DNA from: Diplosphaera chodatii
Lineage: Eukaryota; Chlorophyta; Trebouxiophyceae; Prasiolales; Stichococcaceae
Length of the DNA stretch: 64,000 bases
Reading direction: 5' to 3'
Assembly (NCBI GenBank): GCA_032358165.1
Contig: JAALGY010000033.1
Span: 4,030,001 to 4,094,000 of the forward strand
Of this stretch, positions 34,358 through 47,500 are shown piece by piece (within the stretch, counting starts at the first letter, position 1; every line of letters starts with the position of its first letter). The translations under genes were made by a program, and so were the position numbers. Below the pieces are notes generated by a model. That model worked only from the letters and a program-made list of their open reading frames with translations, did no database searches and was not told where the DNA came from.

Positions 34358-36692
34358 ATGGCCGCAGCAATGCAGACCTCGAAGTGCAGCGCCCGGATCG
34401 GAGCGCAGAGCCGATCGCCTGCGCCGTTCCGGTCGGCGAGCGCAGCAGTGCCCCGCAGCAGGCGCACGACTGTGACCAAGGCAGCTCAGGTAGGGTGTCG
34501 CACGGTGTAACCTGCGCCGATCGTGTTTCGCTGAGGTGGATCGGGCCGGGTTCACGGCAGCTGCTCCGGTCGCGATCCTACAACAGCCGCCGCACTGAAT
34601 GCCTTTATCAGAATTGAGACATTCCATGCGCCTGTAATATGCTTTGAAGTGCACCTGAAAGCTGTGGGCCAGCTCTTACGTGGTGTCTGCTCCGCACGGT
34701 CCGCAGATCACCACTTGCATGTGGTTCACGCTGCTTGCAGCGTCGATCCTTTGGGTGGCCTGGTCAGATGCATCATGACCTGTTTCGTTTCAGTAGCATG
34801 AAGCGTTATGCCTGCTGGACCGCATGGCGGCATATGGACGCAAACCATGTCGTTCACTTTTCGCCAATCTGCACCAGCCTCAACCGTGTGTCGCGCCCAT
34901 GCGCAGGAGCCGCTGGCCGATGCCGCCAAGAAGGCGGTGGCGGCCTTCGCGGCGGCGGCCGTGGCGCTGACGCCGCTGGCGGCGGGCGCCACCGAGTCCG
35001 GCATCATGCCCAGCCGCAACCGCGAGGAGGACAAGGCCGCCCGCGCCTTCATGGACTCCCAGGGTGCGGTAGTGCTTTGAGTGGTGATTAGAATGGTATC
35101 AGACGAGGGTGTTAGACTGCTGCCCGCCTGCTGCCAGAGATGCAGCTTGTGCACGGTGAGGCCGGCAGCTGGCGGCGCCAGTCTGTGTCCAACAGCTTTA
35201 TGGCCTGCGGTCTGCCATCCTGATGAGGTTGCCTTGCCTGTGCTGCTTCCAGGAGGGCTGACATTGCCCGCGGCTGTGCTTTTGCTGCACGAATGCCTTG
35301 CCTGCTGAAGTGCTGTCGTGGTGCGGCCTGCAGAGAAGAAGGGCGAGATCACGCCGGGACGCGGCCAGGAGGACCCCAACAGCGGCAAGACCGGCAACTT
35401 CTTCCAGGCGGGCGGCGCGGCGCAGGCTGACATGGTGAGCAGTGGGAGCAGGGGTCAGGAGGTTGCTAGTGCTGCAGCTGTATACTGCACAGTCGAGCCA
35501 TGTGCCAAGCAGCAGTGTTTGCCTGCCTGCTGGACTTCGCATACGGTTCCAAATGCCCTGACGCATGCTCACGATTGAGTGCTCTGGGTTTCGGGCAGTC
35601 ACAATGCCCACTAGAGAAGAGGTTGCCGCACTCACCAGCACTGTCCTGCCCACCCTGCAGCGGCAGGCGGCCGGGCAGCGCGGCGACCAGGAGGGCCCCG
35701 GCAAGGGCTCCGTCGGCATCGGCCAGAAGCTGGCGGACCTGGCCGGGCAGGCGACCAAGGGCCCCGGCGGCGCCGGCGGCAACCAGGTGTGCGGATGTTC
35801 TCGTTCACATCATTACATCAACCTGTTGGCGTTTCTAATGTTCCACAGCCGGCTGCGGCCGCCAGAGCGCCGGTCACTGCTCTGGCCTGTGGACACGTGG
35901 CTGTGCATGCTGTGCTGTGCCCTGTCGATGGCCGCAGCACTTTTAAGTCTGCTGGTGCATCTGACATGGGAGCAGTGACGGTTGGGCTGTGTCTGTCTCG
36001 ACATCTCCACAACCCTAAGGATGTCAAAACCTTACAGGCGCTGGACAAGATGGACAAGGCGGGCGCCCTGGGCTCCGCCAGCGACCGCAGCAAGCCGGTG
36101 TCCTGGGACGGCGCCTCCCTGCAGGTCCGCACTTCACAAGCTGCCAAACCCCGCCGCCTCCTGGCCCAGCAGCCAGTGCTGCACGTCTGCCGTCTTGGGC
36201 AGGCACATCAGCCTGCAGCAAGGCCGGAGGCGTCTGACTCCAGCAATATGCCACCTTCCGCAGGTCAATGTGGACCAGAAGACCTTCGGCCGCGGCGAGA
36301 CCGGCACCACGACCGACCAGGTGCGCTGCTGTCGCAGTGCGCAGCCCATCTCTTTTTAGGCGTTTGTGCAGGCTGACGTCGGATGTATCAAGGAGATGCT
36401 GCGCCCCAGTGCAACCGCCGCTGATCGCCGTGCTGCCTTGTCCCCGCAGGCCAACGCGGGCCTGCAGGACCTGAAGGACAACCTGACCAACCCCGGCCAG
36501 AGCGCGTCCAACGTGAGCCCGCAGCGATCCTCTGTGCCCCCCATGCCCTGCTGACATGTGCGGGCTGCTGTACCTTGCTGTACCCGCCAGCCGATGATGT
36601 GCACCCGGTGCACGGCCCCGCGCAGCAGGCGGGCTCCCCCGCATGCATGACGACTCACCCTAAACCCTGGACAGCGCCCGAGCTCCTGTGTG

Positions 36693-36728
<36 letters not shown>

Positions 36729-37893
36729 CAGGCGGCCAGCCGCGTGGGGCAGGAGGCGGGCCGGGTGCTGAGCAACCCAACGGGCGGGGCGGAGCAGTCC
36801 AAGCGCGCCGCGCAGCAGCTGGCCGACGCCAACTCGGCGGTCCCCAACGCCATTCAGGGCGGCGCCCAGAAGGTGGGCCGCATCTGCCTGTGTTGATGTC
36901 GACGATGGAATGTTGCCTTGGTTAGGTATGCAGCCCGGCAGCCGTCATGACGCAGGAGCATGTGGAAAAGGCTGCATGGGCCTCGCTGCAAACGTGTGAG
37001 AGTGGCACCAGGGCGTTTCTGGGCGAGATGCATGGCAGCACCTCATGGTGTTGTGCCGCAGGTAACCCACGACATGTACAACAACTGCTTGCAGGTGAAG
37101 GACGCTGTCACGGGCGCATCCTTCAGCTTTGACACCGCGTCGCTGCAGCACAACGTGCGCTTTGGCGACCTGCAGAGCATCACCGGCGCCCAGGTGAATG
37201 ATCGGATAACCCATTCTGCCAGCTGCTTGCAGGGTGGATGCCATCCGGCTTACCGTCCCTGTCAGCATTGCACCTTGGTCATTGTGCTTTTGAGCATAGC
37301 AAGGCTATACTGGCTATGCATGTACCACCAACCTGCTCCGATACCTGCAGTCCAAGAAGGCGGACCCCAGCCAGGCGGTCACCGCCAGCGACACCGCCAC
37401 CGGCGACGCGCAGACCACCGTGGACAAGGTGTGAGGGGTGCGTTGCTGCCAGGCTTCCAGGGCCCTTCTTGGACTGTGCCGCGCTTGTCTTCTGGTGCTG
37501 CTGGCTGATACGGTGCTTGCTGCACCTCTATTCACATCGCCTGCATGGTGGCTTGTGAGCCTGTCGAACCCTAGACAGCCTGCGGGCGTGTGCAGCTCGT
37601 GCCTGTGCGGCACCCGGTAACAGCTGTGTTTGCGGCTGGTCGAACGTGCTTGATGACATGGGAAGTGCATGGGAAGTGCATCCAACCGACACGCTGTCGC
37701 CGCTGTCGTGCAGTCGACCAGCGGCGTGAAGGCCCGTGCGGCATCCGATTCGGCGCCCAGCCAGGGCCCGGGCGCCAGCAGCGGCCGCACCGGTCCAGGG
37801 GGGGCCGCGGACCGGGCGGAGGCGCGCTTCGAAGCGGATTCGGCCGCGGGGCAGACCCCAAAGAAGAGCGGCAACGAGGGCTTTCGCGTGTGA
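34358..37893 (+). CDS. Chloroplast-targeted modular LEA-like protein 1
   Basis: About 11 exons, roughly 420 residues. Exon 1 (34358-34489) encodes a Ser/Arg-rich transit peptide (MAAAMQTSKCSARIGAQSRS, ending TTVTKAAQ). Exon 2 (34907-35063) adds a KK pair, a hydrophobic stretch and an Ala cleavage motif (AFAAAAVALTPLAAGATE), which is the plan of a bipartite thylakoid-lumen signal. The rest is hydrophilic, rich in Ala, Gly, Asp, Lys and Gln and poor in aromatic residues: SVGIGQKLADLAGQATKGPG, VNVDQKTFGRGETGTTTDQ, LQDLKDNLTNPGQSAS, a 47-residue module beginning AASRVGQEAGRVLSNP, and a C-terminus ending KKSGNEGFRV. Three of these modules recur in the next gene, so the two are paralogues. Most introns are phase 0. 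It resembles LEA/cold-induced hydrophilic proteins by composition only; a role in membrane or protein protection is inference. Exon borders around 37070-37200 are uncertain. Confidence 0.72.
36657..36668 (-). repeat. Telomere-type repeat fragment (ACCCTAAACCCT) in LEA-like gene 1 intron
   Basis: About 1.7 CCCTAAA units inside the intron preceding the 47-residue module, 28 bp before a long C tract. Confidence 0.6.
36697..36727 (+). repeat. Poly-C tract of 31 bases forming an intron's pyrimidine tract
   Basis: Thirty-one consecutive C are followed directly by the acceptor GCAG and the exon starting GCGGCCAGC. Length may be imprecise because such runs are error-prone. Confidence 0.85.
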
Positions 37894-38526
37894 CGAAGTC
37901 TGGGGGTGCCGCTGACGGCTTGACGTAGGCATTGCATGCTTGGAAACTGGGACACGCGGTATTGGCTTGGATTGTGCAAGCCAATCCATTTTTAGGGGCG
38001 CCCTGAGCGGGTTGCCTTCAGTCGCCGCACATGGGCATTCAGGACACTTGGATAATCGTCTTGCATTGGATCATGCTGTGATTCGGTGACGTTAAGACTG
38101 TTGCAGCCATGTCAGTGCTGGGTACCTGTAAGACTCATGAGTCTGCGATATACTGGGTTTTAACTGCTGCATTCAAACCTTGGGGTCTGCATGTGTGGCT
38201 TCCCGATATTCACGGTGCCGCCGCCGTCACGCACAAGCTTTACATCCGCACTGCACTCTGACGCGTTCAGCAGAGTCCTTGGCCGCTGACATGCAGGAAG
38301 TGCTGACTGTCTGGTGTCAGCTGGGGCTGTCTGACAGGCAGGAGGCGCTGTGAAGCCGCCCCGACGGCCTGCCACTGGAGATTCTAGAACGCACGTGCCG
38401 ATCAACGTGTCCAGTGCCGCCTTATCGCAGCGGGTGCAGCGCGCCTGTGATTGATCATTTACAACGCTCTGATTTGGTTTACAACCCCTTCCTTTTGATC
38501 TCCTATACAGTGTCATCACAGCAAAC
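37894..38526. promoter_or_regulatory. Spacer between tandem LEA-like genes
   Basis: Contains the 3' flank of gene 1, with TGTAA at 38127-38131, and the promoter of gene 2. The 633-bp spacing and shared strand fit a tandem duplication. No coding exon was supported. Confidence 0.4.
38127..38131 (+). terminator. TGTAA polyadenylation-like signal after LEA-like gene 1
   Basis: TGTAA about 235 bp past the stop codon. Confidence 0.35.
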
Positions 38527-41500
38527 ATGGCGTACGCAACGCAGCAGACGGGCTTCCGGACTTCGGTGCAGTCCAGCCGCACCGCGCCCTTCAGGGCAGG
38601 CCCTGCACCGCCGCGCCGGCGCGTGGCGGTCGTCACACAGGCTTCACAGGTGCACATTCAGACTGGCGGTTGGTTGTTCGTTGGACTGATGGCGGTCGGC
38701 GGTCTCAAATGGTCCGACTACTCGGCTGCTCGGCAGCTGCAATTGATGTGCAGCACGGCCAAACGCTGTCGGAAACATCAGCCAATAGGCCTCGTACTCT
38801 CTACAGTGCTTTGATCATCTAGCACGAGGTTTAGAGACTGCTCCGGCATCTTGATGTGCTACGGCATATATTCGGATCGGGAGAAATGCACATCGCATGA
38901 CCCGCCGTTGAGGTGTTTCACCCAGAACAGGCCAATGTATCGTGTTTGCATGTGTATCCACAGTCTGAATGTGTGTCCTCTGCGGATTGCAACACCATGC
39001 AGAGCGGGCATGGATCCAGATAAGTAGCCTCCAACTGGAGACGACATGCATTGGTGTCCGGTTCGACTCAGCGCCCAATATGTGCAGATGGAGCGCCGCT
39101 TCTGACATCTGACGCCCGCTGCTGCGCAGGACCCGGTCGGCGATGTGGCCAAGAAGGCAATCGCCGCCGTCGCGGCTGCCACACTCGCGCTCTCGCCGCT
39201 GGCGGCCAACGCGGGCCCCCTGGACAGCGTCCTGGGCCAGGCACGCATCAGTGCAAGTCACCATGCCCACACATATAAGCGATACACAGTCTGTGATGCC
39301 TGCTTTGGAGCGGAATGCTGTTGCTGAGTGGCAACATAACGGATGCATACTTCAGCCCCCCCATGTCATCAGGCGGCTGACGCCTTGCGTGCCATTTGAT
39401 GCATGTGTGGAAATGCCTAGTGAGCTCCATGCTCGAGGGTGCAGGCTGGCGCAGCGAAGGACAAGGCTGCGGGCGCCGCCAAGGGTGCCGGCGGCAACCC
39501 AGTCGGCAGCTTCATCGATGAGGCCAAGGCCGGCGCTGACAAGGTGATGCCAGGGCCCGGAGCATGCGGCCTGACCTGCTGTTGTGCCCCAGGTGGCATG
39601 CTGGTGCTTTGCGTGTTGCATATCGTCACTCCTCCGCCTCATCAACTTGGATGGTCACACCATGGGCAGCTGCTACAACGGCAGCATGCCGGCGTGCTGC
39701 TGCTAAGCAGCATGGTTGTCATGGGTAAGTGTGCTGGTGCAGGGTGTGAAGTCTGCCCCCAGCATTGGCGAGGCTGTTCAGAATGTGAGTGTTGCTGTTT
39801 TGCCGTCAAAGTATTCGACCAGAACTGCCTTGTTTGACATAACGTGCGCAACCTTGTTTAATACAGCCAGTGTCGCCTGCTGTCATTGTCCCTGCTGCTG
39901 CATCGCTTTGCGTGACCTGGCTGCTGTGCCCCATTGCAGGCAGCTGGCAACATCAACCCCGATTCAGAGCGGGTGGCAGGCAGCGCTCGCCAGGTGCGCT
40001 TCACAGGTTGCCCATGCCATATTGCAGCCACATGCGTGCACAAGAACCAAGTGATGTGCATCAGTGACACGCAGCACAGGCGGCGGTGCGTGCTGACCGC
40101 CTTACATGTCGCACTGCAGGGTGCCAAGGACCTGCAGAACCAGCCCAACGTGGGCTTCAGCGGCAACGCCAAGGGCCTGCAGGTCAACGTGGGCGGCCTG
40201 CCGAACCTGGGCGGCGCGGCTGACAAGGTGATGCACTCCTCCTGAAACCTGCACTTTGTGAAGGCCTGTCAGCAACGTCAACGAGCATCAACGAGGGTTG
40301 CATCAGTGCTCTGGTCGCCGGTGCGAGTTGCGACCTGCGGGGTGCCTGACTCGCACGTTGGTGTTGGCTGCAGGCCAAGGGCGCTGCCGAGCAGGCAAAG
40401 GGCGCCGCACAGGGCGGCTCCAACCCGCTGCAGGGCGCCGGCAGCGACACCAAGAGCTTCCTGGACCAGGCCAAAAACACTGCGGGCAAGATCACCGGGG
40501 TGCGTCCTGTGCGGAGCAGAATATCATGGCGAAAAGCCGGCGCTGTGGTCTCTATGCAGTCCACTTTGCAGTGCTGCATTGCACATGCAGCTGGTCGCAT
40601 GCGAATGCGGCTGTCTTGCTTCTGCATGCAATGCGCCGAGTGTATGAAACTGCCGTGTTGTGCAGGGTAGCAAGGACATTGCTGAGAAGCCAGTGGCCTT
40701 CAGCGGCCGGGCTGACGGCCTGCAGATCAATGTGGGCGGCCTGCCGAACCTAGGCGGCGCGGCTGACAAGGTGTGCTCCTTCATCCAGGTGGTGTGATCA
40801 CACAAGCCCGCTGCCAGTCGACATTCGCAAGCAGCTTCAACGCCTTTACTGTCTGACAATCTGGCACGAAGTCACATGCATACTTTGCAGGCCAAGGGTG
40901 CTGCCGAGCAGGCAAAGGGCGCTGCCAAGGGCGGCTCCAACCCGCTGCAGGGCGCCGGCAGCGACACCAAGAGCTTCCTGGACCAGGCCAAAAACACTGC
41001 GGGCAAGATCACTGGGGTGCGCCTGCTGGGAAGCAGTCAGTCATGTTGAGTGTATGCATGCGCCGCATGTTCGTGTCAGAAAGTGTGCTCACAGGCCATT
41101 GCTGGTCGCCCTTGCAAACTGCTAACACATCGCCGTCGCAAACAGAGAAACCTGTTGTGTTGTGCAGGGCGGCAGCAAGGACATTGCTGAGAAGCCGGTG
41201 GCCTTCAGCGGCCGGGCTGACGGCCTGCAGGTCAACGTGGGCGGCCTGCCGAACCTCGGTGGCGCGGCTGACAAGGTGTGCTCCGGCCCTTACATGGTAT
41301 ATCCACATAAGCCCGCTGCCAGTCGACATCCACGAGCTGCTTGAAAACCCTCAAAGCCTCTACTGTTCAATAATCTGGCACAAAGGTGCATGCATACTTG
41401 CAGGCCAAGGGTGCTGCCGAGCAGGCAAAGGGCGCCGCACAGGGCGGCTCCAACCCGCTGCAGGGCGCCGGCAGCGACACCAAGAGCTTCCTGGACCAGG

Positions 41501-44500
41501 CCAAAAACACTGCCGGCAAGATCACCGGGGTGCGTCCTGTACTGAGGAGCAAATGTCGTGCCACTGTGCGGGTTCAGTATATCCCTTGCACAGCGAGCTG
41601 TGCTGTGCTGCAGCTGCTCAAAGTGGTGCTACTGGCGCTGAGCCACGGATTCTGGTGGGTCTGCTGTGTAAACACAGCCAGTTCAGCGCGCACCTGCTGC
41701 CGGGTGCAGGGCAGCAAGGACATCGCCGAGAAGCCTGTGGCGTTCAGCGGTGCCCGGGGCCTGCAGGTCAACGTGGGGCTGCCCTCCCCCAGCGGCGTGG
41801 CTGACAAGGTGCGCTGACTCCTCATGTCCATGCCAGCTATGCAGGCTCGCATGATGTACGTGCAGCAGACGGGCCGGCGTGGTGTGCGCGGCCGGTGATG
41901 CCGCTGTGTTGCCCGGCCGCAGGCCAAGGGCCTGGCCGACAAGGCGGCCGGCGCTGCAAAGGACGCCACCGGCTCCGGCGCAGGGCCGCTGCAGGGGGCA
42001 GCCGGCGATGCCAAGAAGGCCGTTGGCGACCTGAAGCAGGTGCTGCTGTTGCTGGAGATCCAGGGTGTAGGTGTCATCTGTGCGGCGTCAGCTCGAGGTC
42101 GGTGATGTCTCAAGGCGACACCTGCTGCGCTGCCATCACATGGCGCTGCAGCAGGCATGCAGGAGGGGAACACCCTGCATGTGTATAACCTTTGAAGCAG
42201 ACCTTGCTTTTGAGCTGCTTACAGGGCGGCAAGGACATCAGCACCAAGCCTGTCAGCTTCAGCGGCGCCAGCGGGCTGCTGGTCAACGTGAGCGGCATGC
42301 CAAACATTGCTGACAAGGTAATCCCTGCTGCCTCTGCCCAGGGCACTCCATATGATCTGTAACTGGCAATCACAAGAAGCTCGTACCTTGCTGATTGCTG
42401 CTGAGCTCACCTCGTTGCTTTTCACTCGTTGCTCATCGGACTGCAGGCCAAGGGTGTCGACGATGAGGCAAAGGGCGGGCGCAAGGAGGCCGAGCTGCAG
42501 GGCCCCGCCAAGAACACCATCGGCAAGCTGGCAGAGGTGCACTGTTCCACGAGCAAATGCCCTCCTGTGCCAGTTACTGTCTGCTGGGTACCAATGCAGC
42601 TCAGTTGGAGACGCATCCCGACTGAAGAGTGGATTGGCCACACTGGCCAGCTTGGTGCTTCATGGTGCTGAATTCGGTGCTTCATGGTGCTGTTCAGCAC
42701 CTTTGGCAAACATCGTGCGTCGTCCATGCTGCCGATCCTGTTGTGACAGGGGACCAAGGACGTCGGCAAAAAGTCTGTGGGCTTCAGCGGCGACGCCCGC
42801 AGCCTGCAGGTCAACGTGGACGCTGCTTATGGCGGCGGCGGCGACAAGGTGAGACCAAACCCAACTCCCGACACATGTGACCAGACCTGCTCAACCAGCA
42901 CGGCGGGTCTGGCAAGCCACTCCCCACAGCTCCTTGAGAATGCCGTGCCGCTTGACTGGGCACATGCATGCCTGACGCGTGGTTGTCGACATCCATCACA
43001 GCCGGCGTCGGCGACGGACAAGTCGACGGGCGCGGCCCAGGATCTGTCGGACCAGACGCAGGGCCCCAAGACAGATGCCTCGGGCGACGCCAAGACCGTC
43101 GACGCGGCCAAGCGGGTGCGCCACTTGGAACCCCGCTGACGTCAGATGCCAGCTTTCTGGCTGTTACTTGTCGGTAAAACAGCTGGCTGTCCAGGCCTGT
43201 TGGCTAGACCTGCTTCCCGCACAATACTGATGCTCAGGGCCTACCTGGTCAGCTGGAGGCAGGCCCTGGACACTCGCAGGCTGTGCACTGCGTGTGCTCA
43301 ACCGGTCGTCTGAGACCCCTGCGCCATGTGCTGCAGGCGATCAAGAAGCTGAAGGACCAGCCGATGGTGGGCTTCAACGGCCGCACCGACGGCCTGCAGG
43401 TCGACGTGGGCTTCGGCGGCCTGCAGGACAAGGTGCTGCTCTGTTTGGTGACGCCATGCTCAAGGTCTATTTAGGATGTTGGTGGACGCTGGCCCTGAGC
43501 TCATCACGTCGTGTCACTTGCCCACTCACGACCGTTGTCCCTCATCCCATCAGCAGCGACACCCCGAAACGCACTGACCCTGCTGTGCATTTGGCCTCTT
43601 AACACCAGTGAAACTGCAGGCCTGGTTCACCATGTGTCCCTCAGTGTGTGCGAATGGATACATCGTGCTGTCTCCGCAGGCTGCTGACGCCGCAAAGAAG
43701 GCGGGCAACAAGGTGCAGGGCGAGGCGAAGGGCGCGGGCGGCGGCGACGGCCCCTCCCTGGGCGACGCGGCCAACAAGGCCAAGCAGGCGGTCGGCAACG
43801 TCACCAGCGTGAGTGCACCGCATGGCCGCAACGTATGCTCAGCACTGTGGTTGGGTCTGGATGCACGCGAGCAAAGGGGGACGAGCCCCACTCTTCTGGC
43901 ATGGTCGAGGCAGACGCCTGGACTGTGCAGCGCTGCAGCATTCCCAAAGGATGCTGAGCTGTCCTGCTGCTGCGCATGCTGCAATGCGGTCCATGATTCT
44001 GGTGTGCACGATGACGGCTCATGCCGGGCCGCTGCGACTGCAGGGTGGCGGCGACATCAGCACAAAGCCGGTGGGCTTCACTGGCAGCGCCCTGCAGACC
44101 AGCGTGGACTTCCCCGTCAAGCTGCAGGACAAGGTGTTGGCACCCCCAGATCTGCGCATTGGTTGGTCGGAAACTTACTGCTGCCGGTTTGCCTGTCGGT
44201 GTTCTGGCAGGCTACAGGGTACGGCATGTCATCTGTTGGCTGTCACCTACGAACCTGCATGCCAGCCCCCACCAGGTGGTGGTCTGCTGTCCAAGAAGCG
44301 GCTCAATAACGTGTAAACCCTTTGTCACAGGCCAAGGCCAGCAACGAGACGCAGCAGCGCGCCAACGCGAGCAAGTCCGACGGCATGGACCGGGCGGGCG
44401 CCGACGCGCTGGGCGGCTTCTTCAGCAAGGTATGTACACTTCTTCTTGCTCATGCAAGGGTGCTTTGAGACAGGTGCTGTCAACATACTTGCGTGTGGTG

Positions 44501-47500
44501 GATCGTGCTTCTCAGGGCATCTCCTGGCTCGGCAGTCACTGTCACTCCGTAACTACTTGCCACTTCCTGTGTGCTTTTGCTGACGCAAACGGATCCTGCT
44601 GCAGGGCGCTGATGCCGTGACTGGTGGCAACCTGCCATCCTTCGGCGGCGCGGCTGACCAGGTGCTGATTTTACGACCGCTCATGCTCATGAGCATGCAG
44701 AAGCGTGTCATGCTGAGTATCGGCTGGCTGGTGTTGATCACGTCACTTGGCATGCTTCAGCAGCTGTGCGCCTCTCAAGTCGCTGTGTGCATCTGACAGG
44801 CGAAGGGCGTGGCTGACAAGGCGGCGGGCGCTGCCAAGGGCGCCACAGGCGGCAACCCGCTGCAGGGCGCCGCCGGCGACGCCAAGAACGCGCTCGGCAG
44901 CCTGAAGCAGGTGCGTCTGGCAGATGGGCAATCTGGTGGTTCAAGGCCTGGATCGGTATGCACCTGCCGATGCGGGAGGGCTTTAACTGTACTGACACGA
45001 GTGGGAAAGGGATGGGAGGCACCTTCCTGGTGTCGTCGGTCTAATATCCTCTGCGCATGTGGGCAACGGACTGCTTGCTGCGCTTGACGCAGGGCGGCGG
45101 CGACATCAGCACCAAGCCGGTGGGCTTCAGCGGCAGCGCACTGCAGAGGAACGTCGACTTCCCCGTCAAGCTGCAGGACAAGGTGTGCTGTGCAGTGGCT
45201 GACTTGCGGCTGCTGCTGCCGTGCCACAGGCATCAGGGGGCCGATGTGCATCACAGGCTGCAGCTTTGCCGCTCTGTGATAGCCGAGTGACGTAACGCAC
45301 CCACAGACCGGCGCTGACAGAAGGAGTAATGCGTCTCGCACAGGCCAAGGCCAGCAACGAGACACAGGAGCGCGCCAACGCGAGCAAGTCTGACGGCATG
45401 GACCGGGCGGGCGCCGATGCGCTGGGCGGCTTCTTCAGCAAGGTATGTACACTTCTTCTTGCTCATGCAAGGGTGCTTTGAGACAGGTGCTGTCAACATA
45501 CTTACGTGTGGTGGATCGTGCTTCTCAGGGCATCTCCTGGCTCGGCAGTCACTGTCACTCCGTAACTACTTGCCACTTCCTGTGTGCTTTTGCTGACGCA
45601 AACGGATCCTGCTGCAGGGCGCTGATGCCGTGACTGGTGGCAACCTGCCATCCTTCGGCGGCGCGGCTGACCAGGTGCTGATTTTACGACCGCTCATGCT
45701 CATGAGCATGCAGAAGCGTGTCATGCTGAGTATCGGCTGGCTGGCGTTGCTCACGTCACTTGGCATGCTTCAGCAGCGTTGCGCCTCTCAAGTCTCTGTG
45801 TGCATCTGACAGGCGAAGGGCGTGGCTGACAAGGCGGCGGGTGCTGCCAAGGGCGCCACGGGCGGCAACCCGCTGCAGGGCGCCGCCGGCGACGCCAAGA
45901 ACGCGCTCGGCAGCCTGAAGCAGGTGCGTCTGGCAGCTGGGGAATCTGGTGATTCAAGGCCTGGATCGGTATGCACCTGCCGATGCGGGTGGGCTTTACC
46001 TGCACTGACATGAGTGGTGAAGGGATGGGAGGCACCTTCCCTGGTGTCGTCGGTCTGACATCCTCTGCGCATGTGGGCGACTGACTGCCTGCTGCGCTTG
46101 ACGCAGGGCGGCGGCGACATCAGCACCAAGCCGGTGGGCTTCAGCGGCAGCGCACTGCAGAGGAACGTCGACTTCCCCGTCAAGCTGCAGGACAAGGTGT
46201 GCTGTGCAGTGGCTGACTTGCGGCTGCTGCTGCCGTGCCACAGGCATCAGGGGGCCGATGTGCATCACAGGCTGCAGCTTTGCCGCTCTGTGATAGCCGA
46301 GTGACGTAATGCACCCACAGACCGGCGCTGACAGAAGCAGTAATGCGTCTCGCGCAGGCCAAGGCCAGCAACGAGACACAGGAGCGCGCCAACGCGAGCA
46401 AGTCCGACGGCATGGACCGGGCGGGCGCCGATGCGCTGGGCGGCCTCTTCAGCAAGGTCTGGAGGTTCCCCTTTCCTGGATGTACAATGAGACTGTCACA
46501 GAGGGAGCAGGGCATGCGTCCCTCACTTACGACAACATCAGCCGGCCTTGACTGCGGACTGCTGATGGTCTGCTATCGCTGTGAGCTGCACGAGCTGCTG
46601 ATCCACCGTTGCTGCAGGGCGCTGATGCCGTGACTGGTGGCAACCTGCCATCCTTTGGCGGCGCTGCTGACCAGGTGCGTCGTCAGTGCTGCTCGTGGCA
46701 TCCTATGCATGTAGCGCCTGGTCAGTGCACGCGATCGTGCATCATGCGGAGAGAACTTGAGACTGCAACTGCTGTCAGCCAGGGTGCTGCACATCTGATT
46801 ATCATGCTATCGGATAGCTGCTGCGACATGTACGAGGCTGGTGTTGCAATTGTTGGAGATAGATTCCGTTGCTAACAGAACGAATATAAACGACCTGAAT
46901 GATGTGGTCGTTCTTCGACAGGCGAAGGGCGTGGCTGACAAGGCGGCGGGCGCCGCCAAGGGCGCCACGGGCGGCAACCCGCTGCAGGGCGCCGCCGGCG
47001 ACGCCAAGAACGCGCTCGGCAGCCTGAAGCAGGTATGTAGATTTAGCATCATCTTAGGCAGCTGGTGCAAGATGTGCCGGCACATCTGCTTGGCTGTACA
47101 TCACTCGCAGTGGCTACCTACTTCATGTGTGTCTGCTAACCACGTGCAGGACTGGTCAGGTCGGCATCATTGAGCCGATATTACATAGCCATCCGCCTAC
47201 TGCATGACTGACTGGTCGCTGCTCCCTGGCAGGGCGGCAGCGACATCAGCACCAAGCCGGTGGGCTTCAGCGGCAGCGCGCTGCAGAGGAACGTCGACTT
47301 CCCCGTCAAGCTGCAGGACAAGGTGCCATTCAGGCTGCCTCCGGCTGGGTTTCTCCCCCTGCTGTCGCACAAATCACATGCTGCGTATGGCAAACAACTG
47401 AGTCTCTTCGAGGGTAAGGTCCTTGTACAGGCTGTCAAAAGTGCCCTCAGCATGCGCAGGCCAAGGCCAGCAACGAGACGCAGGAGCGCGCCAACGCGAG

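Noticed and set aside
44331..46357. Tandem duplication as an assembly duplication error
   Set aside because: The copies differ at scattered positions and keep reading frame, and two further diverged cassettes follow, so a real duplication is more likely; read depth should still be checked.
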